From Sphingopyxis sp. (lineage in GTDB: Bacteria > Pseudomonadota > Alphaproteobacteria > Sphingomonadales > Sphingomonadaceae), in assembly GCA_026125835.1 (NCBI GenBank), contig JAHCKJ010000140.1, positions 1-6,052 on the forward strand: a stretch of 6,052 nucleotides of DNA, written 5' to 3'. The stretch's first letter is position 1, and each line of letters starts with the position of its first letter. A program made the translations under genes and the position numbers. Positions 5,639-6,052 of the stretch are shown piece after piece. Below the pieces are notes generated by a model. The model had not been told where the DNA came from. It ran no database searches and saw only the letters and a list, made by a program, of their open reading frames with translations.

Positions 5639-6052
5639 ATGGATGCAATCATGCTGGCACTGGTGGCGGTGCTGCTCGCCAATGCCGACGGACGCAGCGG
5701 GATTTTTCTGTCGCAGCTGGTCGGCGCGCGGTCCGACCGGCGCGTCGTCGTTGCGGTATTTTATACGGCCTTCATCGTCCATGCATCGGTCGCGGCGGTC
5801 GCCGGGGCAGTCGCCAACCGGCTGGTCGGACAGGGGGTGGCGGCGCTGCTCGTGGCGTTCGCCATGTTCTCCGCCGCCGCCGGGTTGATCTGGCGCGGGC
5901 GGACCGCGGCGGCGGCGGTCGCCGCCCTGACGGCGCGTCCTGCGGCGCTCGCGGGCCGGATGCTCGTGGCCCAGTTCGGCGACCGCAGCCATTTCCTGAT
6001 CGGCGCGCTCGCCGCGACCAGCGGTGCGGGCCAATGGGCGGCGGCCGGCGGG
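5639..6052 (+). CDS. partial membrane protein, UPF0016/GDT1-like, runs off the window
   Basis: The frame is open from ATG at 5639 to the right edge, giving the first 138 residues without a stop. Hydrophobic segments lie at about 3-14, 36-58 and 66-84, with a fourth beginning near 118. The stretch around AQFGDRSHFL (111-120) resembles the second E-x-G-D-(K/R)-(S/T) motif of the UPF0016/GDT1 (TMEM165) family, putative Mn/Ca transporters of the inner membrane; the N-terminal LLANADGRSGIF (12-23) sits where the first motif should be. In both the acidic residue is replaced (N15 and Q112). An in-frame stop at 5618-5620 limits the start to 5639 or the ATG at 5651; no clear ribosome binding site precedes either. 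It begins 32 nt after the small Hpt-like gene and may be cotranscribed with it. Family assignment is moderate. Confidence 0.8.
   Translation, partial: MDAIMLALVAVLLANADGRSGIFLSQLVGARSDRRVVVAVFYTAFIVHASVAAVAGAVANRLVGQGVAALLVAFAMFSAAAGLIWRGRTAAAAVAALTARPAALAGRMLVAQFGDRSHFLIGALAATSGAGQWAAAGG

Noticed and set aside
5501..6034. Minus-strand open frame opposite the GDT1-like gene
   Set aside because: Arg/Gly/Asp/His-rich shadow frame without motifs; the plus strand encodes clear hydrophobic segments here.

Overview
The window is GC-rich DNA from an alphaproteobacterium, most likely a sphingomonad (Sphingopyxis/Sphingomonas type). This is inferred from the protein flavour, from a CtrA-type box, and from a paired repeat with a TTCGACAA-(G/A)-CTCAG core that I recall as widespread in sphingomonad intergenic regions. 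No species call is possible from sequence alone.

Minus-strand block (82-4372): five ordinary metabolic genes read right to left, purE, purK, folA, a membrane-anchored M19 dipeptidase, then ribF. The first four are packed like an operon: purE-purK are 5 nt apart, purK-folA overlap by ATGA, and folA-dipeptidase are 2 nt apart. Between the dipeptidase and ribF lies a 118-nt gap filled mostly by an inverted pair of 34-nt REP-like arms, so ribF may be partly uncoupled. PurE and PurK carry out the two-step carboxylation of AIR in purine synthesis. FolA regenerates tetrahydrofolate for the formyl-transfer steps of purine synthesis and for other one-carbon reactions. RibF makes FMN and FAD. Downstream of ribF, at the left window edge, is a degenerate direct-repeat element (20-76).

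Divergent spacer (4373-4579): 207 nt separating purE from a plus-strand gene. It holds a perfect 18-bp GC palindrome and one GANTC site. No convincing sigma-70 promoter was found by eye.

Plus-strand block (4580-6052): a compact soluble diguanylate cyclase (GGDEF, intact inhibitory site, short N-terminal coiled coil), then a 109-aa helical protein, then the start of a membrane protein that runs off the right edge. The small protein aligns without gaps to the core of a histidine phosphotransfer (Hpt) domain but has Asp where the phosphorylated His should be. A near-consensus CtrA box overlaps the stop codon of the cyclase gene, just upstream of the small gene. The truncated membrane protein resembles the UPF0016/GDT1 (TMEM165) cation-transporter family, but the acidic residue of both signature motifs appears as an amide. 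This signalling and membrane segment is the part of the window most worth following up; the minus-strand block looks like housekeeping.
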